NCBI GenBank assembly: GCA_027627225.1
Contig: JAPFQT010000156.1
Span: forward strand, 310,001-374,000
Direction of reading: 5' to 3'
Length of the DNA: 64,000 nucleotides
Source of the DNA: Congeria kusceri
Taxonomy: Eukaryota; Mollusca; Bivalvia; Myida; Dreissenidae
Shown: piece after piece, positions 37,067-54,594 of the stretch
How positions within the stretch are numbered: the stretch's first letter is position 1
How the letters are laid out: each line of letters begins with the position of its first letter
The notes under the pieces: generated by a model
What the model was told of the DNA's origin: nothing
The model's input: the letters and a program-made list of their open reading frames with translations, nothing else
Database searches by the model: none
Made by a program: the position numbers and the translations under genes

Positions 37067-39678
37067 TTACACTGAGCCTGCAAAGTGTGCGGAGAAGGTG
37101 TTGTCATTGCTGGTAACATCCACTTGGTGAGGGTGTGTAACACTCACGGACACGTGGTCATAAATGTCAAGGTTTAAAACGGCGTTATTGATACTGAACG
37201 TTTGGTGCCGACCAATAATGGACATTCTACTTTCCGTGAGCATGCGCTGTGTACCGTACTTGTCTGACAAGACGTCAATAAAGTGCGAAAATATAATTGA
37301 ATCGTTTAGAGTTGAAGCGTTGGTCTTGATTGCAAGTCGGCTTGACACCTTGTACAAACCAGCTCGCCAAATGAAGATTTCACCATCCACGTGTAGGTGT
37401 GTTATGTGTTGAATGCTGGGCTTTGTCACTGATTTATCTTTTTCATTCCAAATGAGGCGATGCAAACCTAAATAAGCAGATCCATACAATAATATAAACT
37501 GTAATGTTTTCCCAGTTATAACTTCGGACAAACAAAACATAAAATCATCATTATTATTATTAGAGTTGTTGTCGTTGCTATTATAAATAAATTATAAATA
37601 ATGTCACAGGTAAGTGTCAATCAAATATCCCCTATATAGCATACGCGTACAAGCATTGAACTGTTTGAGATTTGATAAAAGTAACACATTTAACAAAATG
37701 TTACATGCCGACCCACCTACAGACGTTGCTCGTATACCGAATAAAGAATACCAAATAATAAACAATATTATGGATTTTATTACGTAGTACCTCCAATGGA
37801 TTTTGTTCCTGCAATCCCCACTGCCTGTACGTAGGGCGTCTGGTCTTCGTATGAGTCACACATCTGGTAGATAGCCTCTGTTACCACTGCAGGGATATAT
37901 TAAAATGTAATGCGTTATGAACGTCAAATATATGGTATGACACACAACGTGTTGTGTGGGTGTGTGACAAAGATCGGCAAACTATAAGATGTAACATGCT
38001 TTGACTTTAAAAGTAACGCTGAAATGTAACATGTTCTGAAATGACAAAGTAAAAGATAACCAAAAGTGAATTCATGAAAAAGCTCGGTTGTAAATGCCAC
38101 AAAGTGCTCTATATACCCATAGGCACTTCCAACTAGACCTTTTTTGATTGCGGTTTTCTCAAAAATGACAAATCGCATCGGTTTTAAATTTTGCTCAGTG
38201 CAATCATACACAATGTCAAATACAGGACTGATAACATTTGAACGGTTCAGCGATCATTTATATTTACTCGTGCTCTCGGGTTTCAAAACTAATAATTGGA
38301 CGAAGACATCGTAGTGAATGTAGAAATTCGATGCACTTTATAATCAAAGTGTTTAACAACGACACTCTAACAAAAAAAACAATTTAAATCGATTATTTTA
38401 TACATACACATCCTACAATGAAGCATTGAAGTTTCCAAAAATGTCAATCATGTGCCAATTAATCTGCAATTTTACCCAATCATTGTAGTTGGATATCACG
38501 TGATTAACGTATAGCCTATTTTACACACTGAAGCACGTGGTAAACTTTTAATCTGTTTGCGAAATTTGATTAATGTAAATTAATCAGTTAACAATAGTTA
38601 GGGAGGAGTTTTAAATGTTAGTAGCAAAACCTGGAAAGTGCTACTGTGCAGTATACAGGACGGGTGCGCGCCATTGGTATGTAAGAGGCCGCATTCTATG
38701 TACTAAGGTGTTGCTTATTTTTTATAAGATAAATGTTTTCTTTATTTAGATTGAAATTTATTAAATCATTATTTTAACGATTTTAAATCAAAATAAAGAA
38801 AAACAGTGAAATTGACTTTATTTCGTTTTCACATTTTTGCGAATTTTAGTTCTGATAGCATGTTCTATTTTTGTGAAGTTTTTTATGAAAACGAAATTTT
38901 AGACAAAGGAAATTAAATTCGTCGAAGTATTATATATTATTTTGTGTTCTTGAAAAGTTTGGAGAAAATTGGGCTAAAAATACAAAAGTTATAGCTGATT
39001 AAGCGAAAGTCTAGTTAGAAGTGCCTATGGGTGTACAGTACTGAACTGTTTTACTATTGGTTCAACAGCAGAGCCCGATGATGACAGAATGTTTATAATT
39101 ATGTTGCACTGTAATTTATAAAATTATTTCTTGATGTCTTTGAGAATTACATGGTAGCGAAATGCTTCAATTCTGCTGTAGCAGTTTTCATTTTATTAAA
39201 TGCATATTACTTGTAAAATTACTCAAATCACACACGGTATCGGTTACGGTTGAAGAAAGTATCTTTCGTTTCCTGTAAGATATGAACATAAACGTTATTC
39301 CAATAGCTGCTCCTAATTGTGTTAAGGAATATTTTATCTGAAAACTGCATTTTTTCTTTATACTTCGTTGTCATACTACATATGTAATCACTTTAAATGT
39401 ACATTATTATAAGTCACCTTTTGAGCTGCAAGTCGAAGAATGTCTGCCGTTTCTCCACAGCATTGCGAGCTCGGCGATGTTCGGAGTTTTGCAACGTGGC
39501 CGGAAATGTTGTCTTTGTCATACAGAGGTATGAGGTTCTGACAATCCGTGCACAGTTTGGGCGTCGTATTCTTATTGTTGGATCTCCTTATTCTTGGCCA
39601 ATAAATGGTGATGGTCAAGAAAGCAACGGACTGCAGACCCACTACCGTAATTAGGCAATAACTCAAGGACACTGAAAA
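37067..39678 (-). CDS. TNF-superfamily ligand-like gene, copy 3 (intact)
   Basis: Four exons in transcript order: A 39678-39418, B 39272-39236 (37 nt, ETKDTFFNRNRY), C 37886-37791 (96 nt, VTEAIYQMCDSYEDQTPYV), D 37467-37067. All phases join (0, 1, 1) and no stop interrupts. Exon A gives a membrane segment (LITVVGLQSVAFLTITIYW), then PRIRRSNN, which fits a furin-type R-x-R-R site, then a stem with LCTDCQNLIP and CCGETADILRLAAQK. Exon D is a full TNF homology domain: WNEKDKSVTKPS, GEIFIWRAGLYKVSSRL, FSHFIDVLSDKYGT, LDIYDHVSVSV and NTFSAHFAG. The product should be a type II membrane cytokine forming trimers that bind TNF-receptor-like proteins. Either an upstream exon supplies the start, or the ATG at 39693-39691 is used (269 residues). 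It is the cleanest copy with copy 5. Confidence 0.85.
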
Positions 39679-39699
39679 CTGACATTTCAGCATTTGCAA

Positions 39700-42140
39700 T
39701 TATGCAATATCATAAAACATGTTTATGTAAATATGTATGTGGAAATTGACCTTGACAGTTTGTTAGCAAAGGTTCGGCGTAAATGGCAATTAACTGAACA
39801 CACACTATAAATGCTACTAACATTTAAATGTTCTTTGTTGTTCATGAATGTTGATACATTTATCGTCGTCGCATTGGCGTGAGCTAGATAACTATAAAAA
39901 TATCAATATCGTCTGTAGCTTTGCATCTAATAAAATTGTGCCAATAATGCGAATAGCTCAACTCGGGCTGCGAACACTCTATCTAATTGACGCATGGTAC
40001 ACACTTTCATTTGCAAACTTCAACATAGATCTGTCCATAAACAAACTATTATAAAAATATACTGTTGTATACCATAACTATTCAAATTCCCCCAGTAAGA
40101 GAAAATGCGAAAATGAATATAAGACAATGACGGCGTTTTGTATGTATTTAATCAAACGCGAATCACAATGACACAGCAATATTCAACAAATGCTACATAA
40201 ACCATTTAGAACTTAAGTGTTTTACATACTCTCTTAACGTTTTTAAAGACGTCATTATTGCACAATTCATTTCTGAGAAAAAAAAATGAACATAACTTAA
40301 AATTCATACTCATATGGCAAAATATGTCAGGAAATGCATACAAACGAGTAAGTGTTGTATGGATTAAAATACCTATCCTAGTCAACAAAAAAATGTTAAA
40401 GAAACTCTTACTTCCTTCGAGACATAAAATAGTTCGTTGGCATAAATTGTAAAAAAGTGGTATGGTATTCATCAAACTTGTACATATTTCTCGTTGGTTG
40501 TGTAGCAACCGTATGCCTGTCGATACAAATTATCTACCCAGCTCGACTGTTACATGTTCTTAGAACAAGCAATTGATTCAAACAAATGGCATCGAAGAGT
40601 TTCATAAACAAGGGCAATCTACGATTAGGACAATCTACCACACGAACATAGAGTCACTGCATTAATTGAAAAATTGTTCACACCCCAACTGCCTACAATA
40701 TCTCATATTGTCCGTTTCCTATGACTCTGAATATTCAAATATCTGCACCGTATATCAGCATCGGTTTAACCATGTATTTAAATAATTTGAATTATTGTTT
40801 TACCTGAAACTTCCCAAAAGTACATGTATGTTGATATGATATACGTGTATTTATTGATTGCTTGTAGACTCTACTAGTTAACCTTACTGCAGTAGATTCG
40901 GTTCGTTTTAAATTTAGTGTGTATAATAAACACATACGTACCGAGGGTACAATTAAAATTCCAGTGTTCGTAATTATGAACGCAGAGGGAGGTATCTAAT
41001 ATTTCTGTCTTTTATTTTCATCTATCGACATACCAATATTTTCGCAAAATTGCGATGCGTGTATGCTATAAATTTTATTTTTGTACATTGATCGCTCTTT
41101 CATCACAGTTTGCATTATCGTCTGCAAACGTGTATTGCCTGGTAAATCTGGTGTATGTTCGATTAGAAATATGCCTCAGTTGCGGCATTAATTTCCTAAA
41201 ACGCATGGTACTTGTCTGATAACATATCAGATGACCTTAAATTTGATATTTTAGTAAGGTTAACTTAATAATACAGGTGTGGAATTAAAATAGTACTAGT
41301 GATGCCCCCTTGTCGCGAGCCGCAATTGCATCTAAACACTTCTCTTGCCGCTAGTATATTAGACACACTTATTTTTCGTTGCGAACCGTCGCATTCATTA
41401 TCCCAGAATGGTAGTTTACAATTTATATTAATGTTGCAATTTTCCCTCGTATTACAATGTACGTATTCCAATACTATTAGCTGCTTGTTTGTAATTAAAA
41501 CAAGAAATGTCTTTTTAAAAAAAAGACAATCGGCGTTGAAATTAATATTGAGATTACTCGGACCCCATATTTTTCGGTCCCTACTAAGGAGACTTTTCGG
41601 ACCCCAGATATTTCGGTCCCTACTATGTACTTCTCGGACACTAGATTTTTCGGACAACATAAGAAAACTTATCGGCCCCAAAATTAATTTGAGATAAACC
41701 AAATCATTGTTAATATCTGCACCGTGAATAAACCGATAAGATACCGCCCCATGTTTCCACCAGCGATACATGAATAAGCTAAATACTAGAATTTACGTAA
41801 ACATAATTGATACATGAATGTGTAAGGCACATTTAACAAATTAGAATTGTCAGAAAATAATAGCGGGAATAAATGAACATTATTATATATATCAGACAAG
41901 TGTACATAGTTATGTTAAATAATATACTATATGTATCATCAGTATGGCACATAGTGTATTCATGCTACGCAAATGAAGTTAAAGTAACATGAATAACGTT
42001 TCGACGTATTACGACACTTTTTTCACCACATGTTACTGATAGAAAGATGTTTAACATTTTTATAGACAGAATAAGAAGCTGATAGAAAGGTGCAATTATA
42101 AATAATTCTTAATTAAACACCATCACAATTCAAATATAAA
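39700..42140. other. Upstream flank of copy 3, no gene recognised
   Basis: Several short frames, none recognisable. At about 41567-41660 a small tandem phrase 'ttcggacccca.atatttcggtccctacta' recurs about three times. The 168-codon minus-strand frame over it (41265-41771) owes part of its length to this repeat and is not supported as a gene. Confidence 0.35.
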
Positions 42141-42290
42141 TTAACATGCGCAGTACGTTTATAACTTCTCCATTTATTGAAATTCTCGGGTTTAGGATTC
42201 TCCGGACGCTAATTGATGCGTCTGTATTAACACAGCTTTACCGCGCGCTATTTTTAGAAAGATTCTTCTGCTGGAGTTTTGCGAATACAC

Positions 42291-42483
42291 CGGGACGAAA
42301 GTCGGTTACGGCGTACAATGATATTTTTACACAATGATAAAACAATAGGAAATATAAGCTCAATCAAATCTGCTAATAATTTTTTTGCTTATTTATCAGA
42401 AAAATACCAGAAATTTACCACTTTATATTTGTGCTTTCGAGCACAACATGCAACATTGTACGTTGTGACCGACTTTCGTCCCG
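42291..42483. mobile_element. MITE-like element with 'cgggacgaaagtcggt' ends
   Basis: The left end 'cgggacgaaagtcggttacg' and the right end '...cgactttcgtcccg' are inverted copies over about 30 bp, including an inner 'gtacaatg'/'cattgtac'. The 193-bp element is non-coding. Confidence 0.7.
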
Positions 42484-43378
42484 TGAATTATAGCATTGTA
42501 ATTGCTATTCATAGAGCGTGCCGATTATGTAGGCTGAACAATATAGTTATTTCATTATGCGAATGAATATAAAATTATGATCATGACATATAATGAGTAA
42601 AACTGTTCATAATTATGTTCATTTCTAGAGTGTATGTCGGAGATATGTTCATAACTTTAAATTATTCGCTTATGTAAACAATTATGTAAATTTTAATCCC
42701 GAAAAGTATGCAACAGTTACTGGTATACGTTAAAGGATTGTTTTAAGTCTGCATTCCCTAAAATTAGAAAATTTGCCCAATTCTATTGGCATTCTATTTT
42801 TCCGCTGCATAATTATCACAAGAAATCTAGGTCAAAAGTGATCTTAGACAGCTCCGCCGAAAAATACACTTTTGAATAGCATACGGCCTTTGCATGCAAG
42901 TTTCTATGTTGTTCATGAGAAATTATATAAATTTACTCGATATTTTCCAGTTTCTCTCCATGTGGTCCGCAGGGACAAACGTATCGATTACCAGTATATT
43001 AAAATATTATGTTTCAAATAATAACTCCTGAAATGAGGTCTCTTAAAATGTTACAATGTAGAACGCTAACTTTGTTTAACATTTAACATGAACGTTCTTC
43101 GACGATTCGTTCTATTAGTTAAATATAGCTACAAAACGAACATATCGGAATGTTTTACGATTTAAACCGAGCGTTTGCATGTCGTGTCAAGATCATATAC
43201 AATGTCGACAGATCTCATTTTCAGAAAATGCAAATAACGTTTTCTGTAAATGATAAGGCATAGAATACTTTCGAAAACGTTAAATACAATTTATTTTTAT
43301 TAATAGAACGCACTGCTGACACAATTGTTTGAGGCGCAGCAACTAGTTTAAATATTAATGTAGTTCTACTTATGCAAT

Positions 43379-43911
43379 TACCGTAATTACTCTAGATGTT
43401 GGGACACTCTAAATGTCGGAACACCCTTTACATCCAAAAACTATAAAATTATTTTTCGTGACTAATAATTTTGGGACACGCTGAAAATTCGATTTTTGGG
43501 GTTTCTAAATGTTGGAACACTGCTTTGCAAATTGGCAAATTTGTGTAAATTTACGTTAAGATGACAAATGTCACTGATAATTTGCAATATATTAGCAAAC
43601 AACATTTGTGATTGCGCATGTGGATATTCCATATATCCGTATCTCATGACAGCCGACCCAATTCAATGTGGGCTCTGTCGGCGCTTTATTAATTACTTCC
43701 TGGGGTAAGGATCTATATCGATTGTGATTTGCTTGTTTTATAGGGATTAATATACACACTCAGTGCGCACGTTACGAATAATGGGTTTGTACCTCAATTG
43801 ATGATTCTAAATATTGGGACACATTCAAGGAGAATTTATTTTTCTGCTTCTAAAAATTGGGACTGCAAACAAATATTGTTTAGCGTCCCAACATATAGAG
43901 TAATTACTGTA
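43379..43911. mobile_element. DNA element with 'tatatgttgggac' terminal inverted repeats
   Basis: The left 'taccgtaattactctagatg' and the right, inverted, 'tacagtaattactctatatg' continue to a shared 'ttgggac'. The left half matches the truncated copy at 13302-13492. The interior repeats the 'ggaacac'/'gggacac' theme and has no transposase, so the element is non-autonomous. Confidence 0.7.
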
Positions 43912-45260
43912 AATACGCTTAGAACCTTTACGTTTTCATGGCATGTTTTAGCACTTACCTTTTTATCCATCTCATAATTATAATATTTATGTGAAACAAT
44001 CGCTGTTAATAATATTCTTGAAAAAATCTTTGGTGTTCATTTTGGATGTATAATTTTGTAATATCATATATAAATATATATATATACATAATATTCAACA
44101 CAATGCGCACCTTAACTATGCTTACACTGAACAAATGCAATTATGCCAATAGAACATTTAATATACCGTTAATATATTTCAAGCGTTATTAAGAACATAA
44201 TTAATACAACAACAAACAGTGTTCTTCCCGGCATGAAACACATTACATATAAATAAAGAAAGGACATGGTTACTGGATTGCAATTTGGAAGTATCATGTA
44301 AAAAAACGAACGCAGCTATTGAAACATCGAAACAAAACTAAACAACATTTGTATTTAATTTTACAAACCATACATATAACCTTACCTGCATTGTTGGATC
44401 CAGTGCACGCGTGTACACAATTTTAATGCTATAGCGAACGCGCTATATTTTGCATTTTTAGAAAATGTCAAAAAAAAAAAATTGTAATTCGCCATGTATG
44501 TCTGGCAGTTTTTCGAAAAGCATTGAAGCATCGATCGATCACATTTAGCCGGATTCCCGATTTGTTCTATAAATAGACACAAAATAGTAAAACGAAAGTG
44601 TGTGCATATTACCGAGGTAATACATTTGAAAGTCATTGAAATTCACTGCATTGTCCAATTGTTGATTGATAATATATTATATTTTCTCTTTCAAATGTCT
44701 ATGACGCAAATATGAATTAAATACAATATTTTAAAGTTTTCAACAAAAATGAACAATGTCACGCCATATAAATGGGAAAAAAATCAGATTTGTTGTAAGT
44801 ATCACGACTTCAATTAATCTTCGAATTTTACAAAAGCTATAAAAATGACAATTCAATAGCTTTACATGTTGCACAATTATTCCTTCCCAATATTTGCTTA
44901 GTAAACTTAGCGCTAGCTAGTAAAGAAGAGTGTAAGAGTATATTTAACATTTTTATTCTTTTTCAATTTAGTTTTTTACTTCACACAATTTTGAATAATA
45001 TATGGTGTATACTGATACAGTCCGATTCCGAGGGAATTAAAACTTGCATGACTTCATGCATTTCACCATTTGTTGATTGCTTCTAGGACATTTTACAATA
45101 GGACCTAGTTTAGCCCTTTTTGTAATTTATAATAGAGGTGTCATTTTGAGGACGGTTTATTAATGTCACGAGCCACCATTCATTTCCCCATTTTTATTGT
45201 CTTGTTAATACTCGTAATGCATTGTTTTGGGTGTCGGAGATTTTTAATGTAAATACGTTT

Positions 45261-45385
45261 TACTTTCAGCTTGACCAATACTTTGTTGGTGCAGACTTCC
45301 TGGTGGAAGACATCAAAATGGAAGGTGCCCAACACCTGGTGTTGGGTACACATCAGCTCTCCCTCCTAGGACAAGCAATTTTTTC
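45261..45385 (+). pseudogene. MULE-type transposase fragment
   Basis: The plus-strand reading FVGADFLVEDIKMEG then QHLVLGTHQLSLLGQA matches the segment before the first catalytic Asp of animal MULE transposases (the pattern F-L-x-x-D-I-x-x-x-G, then H-L-V, then a Q-L-x-L-L run). The expected W-Y-x-D-G-T-F does not follow. Only about 40 residues remain, preceded by a splice-acceptor-like 'ctttcag'. It is a relic. Confidence 0.5.
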
Positions 45386-45769
45386 AAAAGCGTGTATCAA
45401 GCTTATGGGAGTATTGCAGATCTAGGTTTGCATTTCTCATCTTACAGTTAGGTCTACACAATTAATGTTTTACAATCTTTCTAGGTATTTTAGGAACACC
45501 AATTATTAACAGACATCAACTATAGGTCATATTTAAAATACTATTTTGATTGATAAAGTAAGCAGAATGACTCCGAAAGGAACATGTGACATGCTCTTTA
45601 GACTAAACAGAACAAGACAAGCAGTAGTACAACCAGTGCGTGGCTGGCAAAAGCACAGATTGGCATACGATAGATAAAATACCCGTTATTTTATTTTCGG
45701 TAGACGTATTAAGATTGTTATTAAACTTATAAATCAAATAAAACAATTAAATGAACTATGTAATAGTTC

Positions 45770-45865
45770 GAACATATTAATTAAATCTTATTGATAAAGA
45801 AGGTGCGTAGCATGCGCATCGAAGCGAGTCCCTTCTTAACCAATAAAAGTTTACTTAATATGTTC
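45770..45865. mobile_element. Foldback element
   Basis: Arms 'gaacatattaattaaatctt' and inverted 'agtttacttaatatgttc' continue to 'aagaagg'/'ccttctt'. The loop is GC-richer ('tgcgtagcatgcgcatcgaa'). About 96 bp, non-coding. Confidence 0.65.
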
Positions 45866-46509
45866 TAATTAACTTATAATATGACCTACATTTTGAATGG
45901 TCGTGTGCATGAATATCATTGGACCATTTGCATAGTAAATATCTATATATCTGAAGGCTTACTACAGATTCTGAGAAGACGATGTTCGAAACAACCAATC
46001 TAAAGCCAGAAATAGCGTCTGTTAAGACCATGCTTTTAATGATCAACTGTTTCACTTAAAGGGTCCAACACCGCCATGGCCTTGTAGGTTATATTTTCAA
46101 TTACGGTTCTATGTACTGGTGCAAGTAACTGGGTCATCTAAACCGTTAACAAATCTGAGCATGGTCAGTGTACACAAGCAAATTGAATTTTATTCAAATA
46201 GTTAACAACCAACGGAAACAATGGCAACATTCATTGACAATAAGATTATGAATATTAATTTAACATGTACATATGTCAACTATTTCAGTAAGAGCATTAT
46301 TAACAGTCATACAATCGGAAAACTTTAGTTGAATTGTAATAGTAATTCGAATGTTGATGTACGTTTTAATGTTTGTTTTACTTCGAAGGTGAAGATAATT
46401 CTTTTAACAGTATATACATTTTACATCATGCTGTTGTTGGTTTCATTTGATACATGGCGTTGATAAGCTGACAAAAGCTGAATTGTTACCTTATACTTGA
46501 AATACAATA

Positions 46510-50186
<3,677 letters not shown>

Positions 50187-50229
50187 CTGAAAAGAAAATA
50201 AAACATATAAATGAACATGTATATGCATG

Positions 50230-52590
50230 GAGTTTGCATAAGAAATATATTACATAAACAAAATATACTTTAGTATATGAACACAACTAACAGCATCTTC
50301 CACTCAGAGACGTCATGCAAGCGTCATGCTTTTTCCATATGTTTCCTTTAAAAGTCATCACATACATGTACGCGCACGGTGCCAATAATATAAAACTGAT
50401 ATGCACTGAGATAAACATGTATGCATGAGGTAAAATGAAAGAGAAAGTGCTTGAACAAGTAACATCACCTTGTGTGAAAAAGACATAAACATCACGCGTG
50501 ATAGATCTGTATATTTTCATTTATCCGAAATCATCCAGTCCTTTTAAAATGTTTACCCTAACAATCATATTTGAAGTATTAAACTAGAAGAAATGCCCAA
50601 ACTGACACCTCCCGAAAGTATGTTATGGTCATTGCAACAAACAAAGAAAGCATAGTTCCTAGCGACACTGTTGTATATAGAATGTACTTCAGTATTCATA
50701 GTTGCATAGTTATAGGTCAAATTCAAATACGTCTTCTTTGCAATAGGTCAAGTAATGTTGTGATCTCAGTAGATGAAAACAAATCTACTTTAGTAACATG
50801 TATTAACAAATGCCCATACAAATTTATGTTGGCAGTATTGTGGCTATTGTGCTGGGAGTCATTTTTGGTTGTGACTGGTATAATTAATTTAAGACAAAAA
50901 AATCTAGTAAGTGTTTATGATAAATGATCAAAACAATTACAACCACAATAATTTTTCGGCGTATCTGTCTAACACAATTTGTGTACATAAGACATTCTCA
51001 ATATCCCATCTAAAGTAGTGCAAATTCAAAGCGAGTAGACCGGAATGAATATATCGTAATATTGCATCGGCTAATTCCAAAACGATCGCACTACACTGGT
51101 AAAAAAGAAGTGGTGCTACATCCCAAAAAGTATAGAGTAGCGTTTATTGCTAAAGCAAATTGACCCTACGCTCGTAAATGGACAACGTCAGGACAGTCTT
51201 GCTATAAATAAAGCAGATGAATAGGTAGGAAAATTAACAAAAGTATAACTGTCGACATACGTCTTTACAACTCAACGAGATGTCTAGCCATAATATATTA
51301 AAACATTTTGATGCAAGTGCATACTTTGGAAAGACACATACATGGTAATAAAGTACATACTTCATACACGAAGTAACGTAAACATGTATTATGATATATT
51401 CCGTGAAGTATATTATGATTTAGTATGTGCGTATTTTGTGTTATTTCCGTTTACTTTCGATAACGACACATGTGTTTTCGGTTTCAATATTATTGCTGTT
51501 CAAAGACGAATATAATAAAAGGACATTAAGAATTAAATAAAATAATGTTTGCATTATCGTTGTTTATCGGCTAATAAACAACGTCATGGTGTTCTGTTGC
51601 GAAAGGAATTAAACAACGATGATACGTAAATAATTTCAGTTCTAACATAACCTGACAGTTTCTGCGATAACAATGCGAACTATATTTTACAGTTTAGGAA
51701 CTATTTTTTCGGGTTGTTTATTGGTAGTTTAACAACGGTGAATTTTGTTCTTTGTCTGTAGAAAACTCTGCAAGTGTCAGGCTAGAATTGATCGTATACA
51801 TACGTTTGAAATGATTATTACATGAAACTTACAAGTAAGTTATATCATTTGTCCAGTCCACATGTCAACTTTCAATTCTGAAGGTGAAATAATATATTAC
51901 TTCATTCGGTTAAATATCATATACTGAAAAAGGAAGAACGTTATACGTGACTTTCCTTCAAATCAAACGTTAAAGCCATTGATTTCTCGAAACTGTGAAA
52001 ATAAATTAATAATTAACTATTTTTAAAAAGCAATTGACGCAAAGAAATAGTTTTATTTCTAATCCATATTTAAGAACGCAGTTTCATCTCAGAGCCAATT
52101 CTTTATTAAGAAATTGTAATCAGATGCAAAACAGTCGTTATTGTAGTTAAACTTATTTATTTGTGTGCGCAATTAATCGCCACTACAATCTCTTTTTTTT
52201 TCAAATTAACAGATCATATTACGTATAACGCAACAAAAGAACCGCTGGGTCAAGTTCGTAATTTTTTCTTCAGTATATTCATACAGTATTCGAATCGATG
52301 AACAATATAAGTTATTGAACGATAACCCCCAATATTGTCTCTCAAGGTAAAGCCTGTGTATTTTGTTTCCAACTAGATTAATCTATTGTTCCCCTTTGTC
52401 TATTGAATATTTGGAATACATACTATTACGCAGTTGTAAATTTGTTAAGTGCTGTTTATATCAACTCTGGGGGCATTGTCGCACAAGTGAATTATTTACT
52501 GTGTCGAGTGTTAGAGAAAAACAGTAAAACAGTAAAAAGTTAAAAACTGTGCGATTTAGTTGCTTTTTGAGGCCAGCGTCTCTCTTGAAT
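50230..52590. other. Upstream flank of copy 4, no gene recognised
   Basis: No supportable exon. The minus-strand frame at 50287-50520 and the plus-strand frame at 50625-50927 contain hydrophobic runs but match nothing I know. Confidence 0.35.
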
Positions 52591-52595
52591 GAGGG

Positions 52596-53640
52596 TCAAG
52601 TCTTCGACAATATGCTATGGCAGCTGTTCGATGTGCGGATGGTGACCGAAAAGAATGAGTAGAGAAGCATATCAGTCTTGCATTGGATAACGAACCTAGG
52701 GCATTCGCTTGCAGCTTGTCCGCGGGATCTTATGGATACATACAGATGTTGCAGGTACAGTGTCTGTTGTATGTTCACCAGTTGATGGACAATCCTTACA
52801 TTATTGCGTCAGCTCTGCGTGCCTCCCAGTCCATGTGGCTAACACTACTGGTGCTCCTATAGTCTCCGGTAACTAATCGGGCAGCTCTTTACTGTACTGA
52901 TTCATAGCTGGTAAAGTTGAAAGATGATGATGGACTCAATGATGGACTTGCAGATTCAACGATAGGTCTGACCAACGTAACATGGGTCTTTATTGTGGTA
53001 GGGCAGCTGGAAATGTTTCGTCGGAGGACTTTGCTTACGTCTGGGTTCCAAGAGAATTTGCGTGGCATGGTATTTAGCTGACGAGACAGTGTTGAGTGGT
53101 TCATTTGGATGGTGAACGGAACAGTTATGGACATATTTTTGCGTGTAATGGCGATCAAATCACACTTGGTTGTGTTGAATTCCATCTGCCATTGCCTCTA
53201 CCACTCTTTGGAGTTGATTAGATCATCCTGAATGATATGGCATTCTTCGATGGATTTTATTTCCCTGTACAATTGAGTGTCGTCAGCAAAGAGCCTAGGT
53301 GTTCATCGCTCTTTCTGCAGCATGTCGTTAATGGATTACCAGGAAGAGGATGGGGCCAAGAAAACTTCCCTGTGGTACACCAGATTTCACCGGAATCGGT
53401 TACAAAGAGTTTCCTTCTACGAAAACACACTGATCTGACGCTCAGATAGTCTGTAGCCCAGGAGAAATTTTCTCTAATGCCATTATGGCCCAGTTCAATG
53501 GCGCAAAATGTATTGGACACTTGTTCCAACGCGTTAATGAAACCAGTAGTTTACTGTCATAAGTTACACTATGATCAAGTGCAGACGCTAGGTCACGTTG
53601 AAAGTGGACAAACTGAAAAAAACCATGCACAATCAATTAC
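52596..53640 (-). pseudogene. Non-LTR reverse transcriptase relic (jockey/CR1-like)
   Basis: Read on the minus strand across frame breaks, from right to left: NGIRENFSWATDYLS, then RLFADDTQLYREI (the catalytic F-A-D-D block), then QMEFNTTKCDLIAITRKN, then SWNPDVSKV, LRRNISSCPTTIKTHVTLVRPIVESAS and a C-terminal RFVIQ segment. The order matches palm, thumb and connection of a non-LTR reverse transcriptase. Stops and shifts (a stop beside 'NSKEW', a frame change near 53260, an internal loss before 'SWNP') make it non-functional. Endonuclease and upstream palm motifs are missing. Confidence 0.8.
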
Positions 53641-54594
53641 ATCAAGATATCATAATATTGGTTACAAATATTTGCTATTTGAAGTATACAGTTATAGTAT
53701 GGAATATTATTTTACCTCGTACAGAATACTCGCTTTTACCGGGTCAAGTGCTGACCGTGTATTATTTCGTACTAGCAATGACTATCCAGTCAGATTATGC
53801 ATACTTTCAAAATAAACATAAAATTATTATTATATTGTTGGTATATATAGATAAATTCGTTACATGGCTTCTTGCTGACCACGTACGGTGTGATACAGGG
53901 TCAGTAAATTATCACGCCGTAACTAATAATATCATCTTCTAAAGCAATGTGTTATTTATATCAAATCCCAAATCAGTTGCTAAAACTGCAAAGTAGGTAA
54001 CACTGGTATATATGAAGCATAATTTGCATCAGCAGAAGAACAACAACAGCATACTAACTATTAAAAAGTAGGTATTTATTTACGGAAAAAGGCCAATTGA
54101 GTACGTGTATACACCAAAACATTTTAACGCTTTAACACACACAAAAAAACACCAATACCGTACACAAGATGCACGTCTGTCTACGTGTTAAACAAAATTC
54201 CATTACATTAATGTTTTACTTGACTTTGTTCTTAAGGCTTCACGATTGAACACGAAATATATCCGAGTAATCCCAGTAGTAAATGTTAAATAACTGCAGT
54301 TATTGCTGAATAAATTGGATCACAGGAGGTGTTAATAATCACCCTGCTAGCACTGACATTGGGTCAGCACCTGTCGACATCATCATAGAAGCAATACTAT
54401 GTTGGCGAAACTAATAGCTAATGGCTACTAAAAGATACGTAATGTGGCATATTTGTATATTAGGAAGAAAAAGCCATGTCAATAAAGAAAATCACCGAGG
54501 TGGGATATCATTTAGATAAGGTATTATAGCTATGCTGAACATAACGTTACACTGAATTCTAGTAATTTATTCCTGAGAATTGGCATGGAAACAA

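Noticed and set aside
41265..41771. 168-codon minus-strand frame as a gene
   Set aside because: It spans a short tandem repeat ('ttcggacccca' type), has no family resemblance and has AT-rich chance composition.
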